Of a stretch of 64,000 nucleotides of DNA, positions 63,901 through 64,000 are shown one piece after another. The DNA comes from Chryseobacterium nepalense. GTDB lineage: Bacteria > Bacteroidota > Bacteroidia > Flavobacteriales > Weeksellaceae. The stretch's first letter is position 1, and each line of letters starts with the position of its first letter. Location of the stretch: NCBI RefSeq assembly GCF_023195755.1, contig NZ_CP096203.1, positions 62,001 through 126,000 of the forward strand, written 5' to 3'. The notes under the pieces are model-generated. The model was not told the DNA's origin, did not search any database, and worked only from the letters and a program-made list of their open reading frames with translations. The position numbers and the translations under genes were made by a program.

Positions 63901-64000
63901 GAACTATGCAGCAGACGGATATATATATGATGACTCAGAAGCTGGAGGGGGAAAACCTGTTGAAAATGGAAGATTAAATAATATTGACGGTGTTACTATT
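60908..64000 (+). CDS. RHS-repeat protein with DUF6443 N-terminus (3' end outside the window)
   Basis: Open from ATG 60908 to the window end, at least 1031 residues. Signal peptide 1-19 (LLSGLSHGQ), a DUF6443-type start (IQSVQYFDGLGRPKQIVNVK), many YD repeats, then the RHS core: YQYRDHLGNVRISYE near residue 842 and YDYGARFYMPDIGRWGVQDP at about residue 905-924, followed by YNYVGNNPIIRMDPNGKDW. The stretch after the core (from about residue 944) is the start of the variable C-terminal tip, where polymorphic toxins carry their effector domain; too little is visible to identify it. An immunity gene would lie beyond the window. Confidence 0.88.
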   Translation, partial: MKKILILISALLLSGLSHGQVSSTENYIQSRIYLEPVTTSSSTAKQIQSVQYFDGLGRPKQIVNVKASPQGKDVVTPVLYDGFGRQVKDYLPVPQQSTNNGGIYTQTSGNFPIGDPTGVYPNEKAFSEKTLENSPLDRIIQQKQVGNAWDIKPVQFGYDANTTADAVKKYVTVTTWENGATKSTISQSTVYGDSQLYKNTVSDEDSNQTIEFKNAQGQVLLVRKMLSDTEKADTYYVYNEYNQLAFVIPPNASLASDPNTILSDLCYQYKYDGRNRLVEKKLPGKGWEYMVYDKQDRLVLTRDAILEAQGKWLFTKYDQFSRAIYTGILDSPPGRAQQVVAVEGLGSNNEVRTTSSFNNTGMDVFYTTNSAYPQYNYVLLSVNYYDSYPSYSFNPTFPTTILGETALTDTPTAEGLSTKSLPVMSLVKNIEDNNWTKNYTYYDKKGRAIGSYSINHLGGRTKVESKLDFAGVIQQTITTHKRLDTDTDRVITENFTYDHQNRLMTHTHQVDSNPVEYLAQNSYNELSQLSGKKVGGISPSVPLQNISYSYNIRGWMTKINDPANLNGKLFGYEIKYNNPENANIAPGRFNGNIAEIDWNNGSENLLKRYDYTYDKLNRLTNAFYKEPSTGVSGNFDEYLTYDLNGNISNLKRTAIPVSGLTGTLVDNLDYQYTGNRLDKIIENSMNDTGYEGGNNMINHDVNGNMINMKDKGIQTISYNYLNLPSTYEISENNLGAISNISLNYLYRADGTKLRKTYINVGPRGYLTTTNKTEYLDGFHYSSSETTQCTWCRTSVAYEEQAYQQRDIILPGGGTKPPLPSSTWILSFVPTAEGFYSFTENRYIYQYRDHLGNVRISYEKDGSGELKITDTNNYYAFGSNHIGGLKSSLGGYQNYKYNSKEIQETGMYDYGARFYMPDIGRWGVQDPNQESYTNHSSYNYVGNNPIIRMDPNGKDWYYTGNGQYLYNKDLNKDNADQFFKDNNIEGATYAFASNTMGTMNYAADGYIYDDSEAGGGKPVENGRLNNIDGVTI

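Overview
The window is a piece of a Bacteroidota (Flavobacteriia) chromosome, most likely Chryseobacterium or a close relative. The reasons are: promoters of the TTG-N18-21-TAnnTTTG type, few purine-rich ribosome sites, a fused SecDF, type IX secretion sorting domains, a transcarbamylase of the Bacteroidetes ArgF' type, and tail-to-tail runs of typical flavobacterial genes. Names rest on reading motifs by eye; no database search was possible.

Layout. 1-5.2 kb: end of an amino-acid permease, a secreted beta-propeller protein, hemN and an unknown membrane protein. 5.3-9.8 kb: a secreted PQQ-type sugar dehydrogenase (minus strand) and secDF. 10.2-15.3 kb: a TetA-like MFS pump, an overlapping lipoprotein operon (YHYH protein, YwqK-like protein, SCO protein) and tatA-PAP2-TPR. 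15.3-21 kb: rlmH, a DUF4421-like protein, a YihY/BrkB protein, an nhaA relic, the (p)ppGpp synthetase/hydrolase and a small unknown protein. 21.1-32.4 kb (all minus strand): an organic-acid module with acs, a prpE-like ligase, a lone receiver, a sodium/solute-symporter histidine kinase, small membrane proteins, an MHS-type transporter and a porin. A Y1 (IS200-like) transposase flanked by palindromes sits between the receiver and the kinase.

32.6-42.1 kb: a zinc-ribbon/HTH gene, then the arginine cluster GNAT-argG-argC-argD-argF'-argB-argE-argH. 42.2-49.1 kb: an orphan SecD P1-head-like exported protein, an Lrp regulator, then pyrB-carA-carB. CarAB makes the carbamoyl phosphate used by both PyrB and ArgF', so arginine and pyrimidine synthesis are physically linked here. 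pyrB is preceded by a compact leader (promoter, 23-residue peptide, pause-type hairpin, U-rich tract, intrinsic terminator) that looks like a UTP-sensing attenuator of the pyrBI kind.

49.2-55 kb: DUF2911 protein, GNAT, cupin, PEGA lipoprotein, dienelactone hydrolase, an HsdR-N-like nuclease-fold protein, holA and trxB. 55.2-64 kb: tRNA-Ser(UGA) followed by an integrase remnant, then a secreted type IX protein with a frameshift in its sorting domain, a 1175-residue YD-repeat protein, and an RHS protein that runs off the window just as its variable C-terminal tip begins.

A second theme is palindromic repeats. At least two families lie in intergenic gaps: short paired hairpins, also found three on each side of the Y1 transposase, and long GC-cored palindromes with conserved flanks. 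Almost every larger gap of the arg-pyr-car region contains such an element, and one supplies the last codons and stop of the histidine kinase gene.
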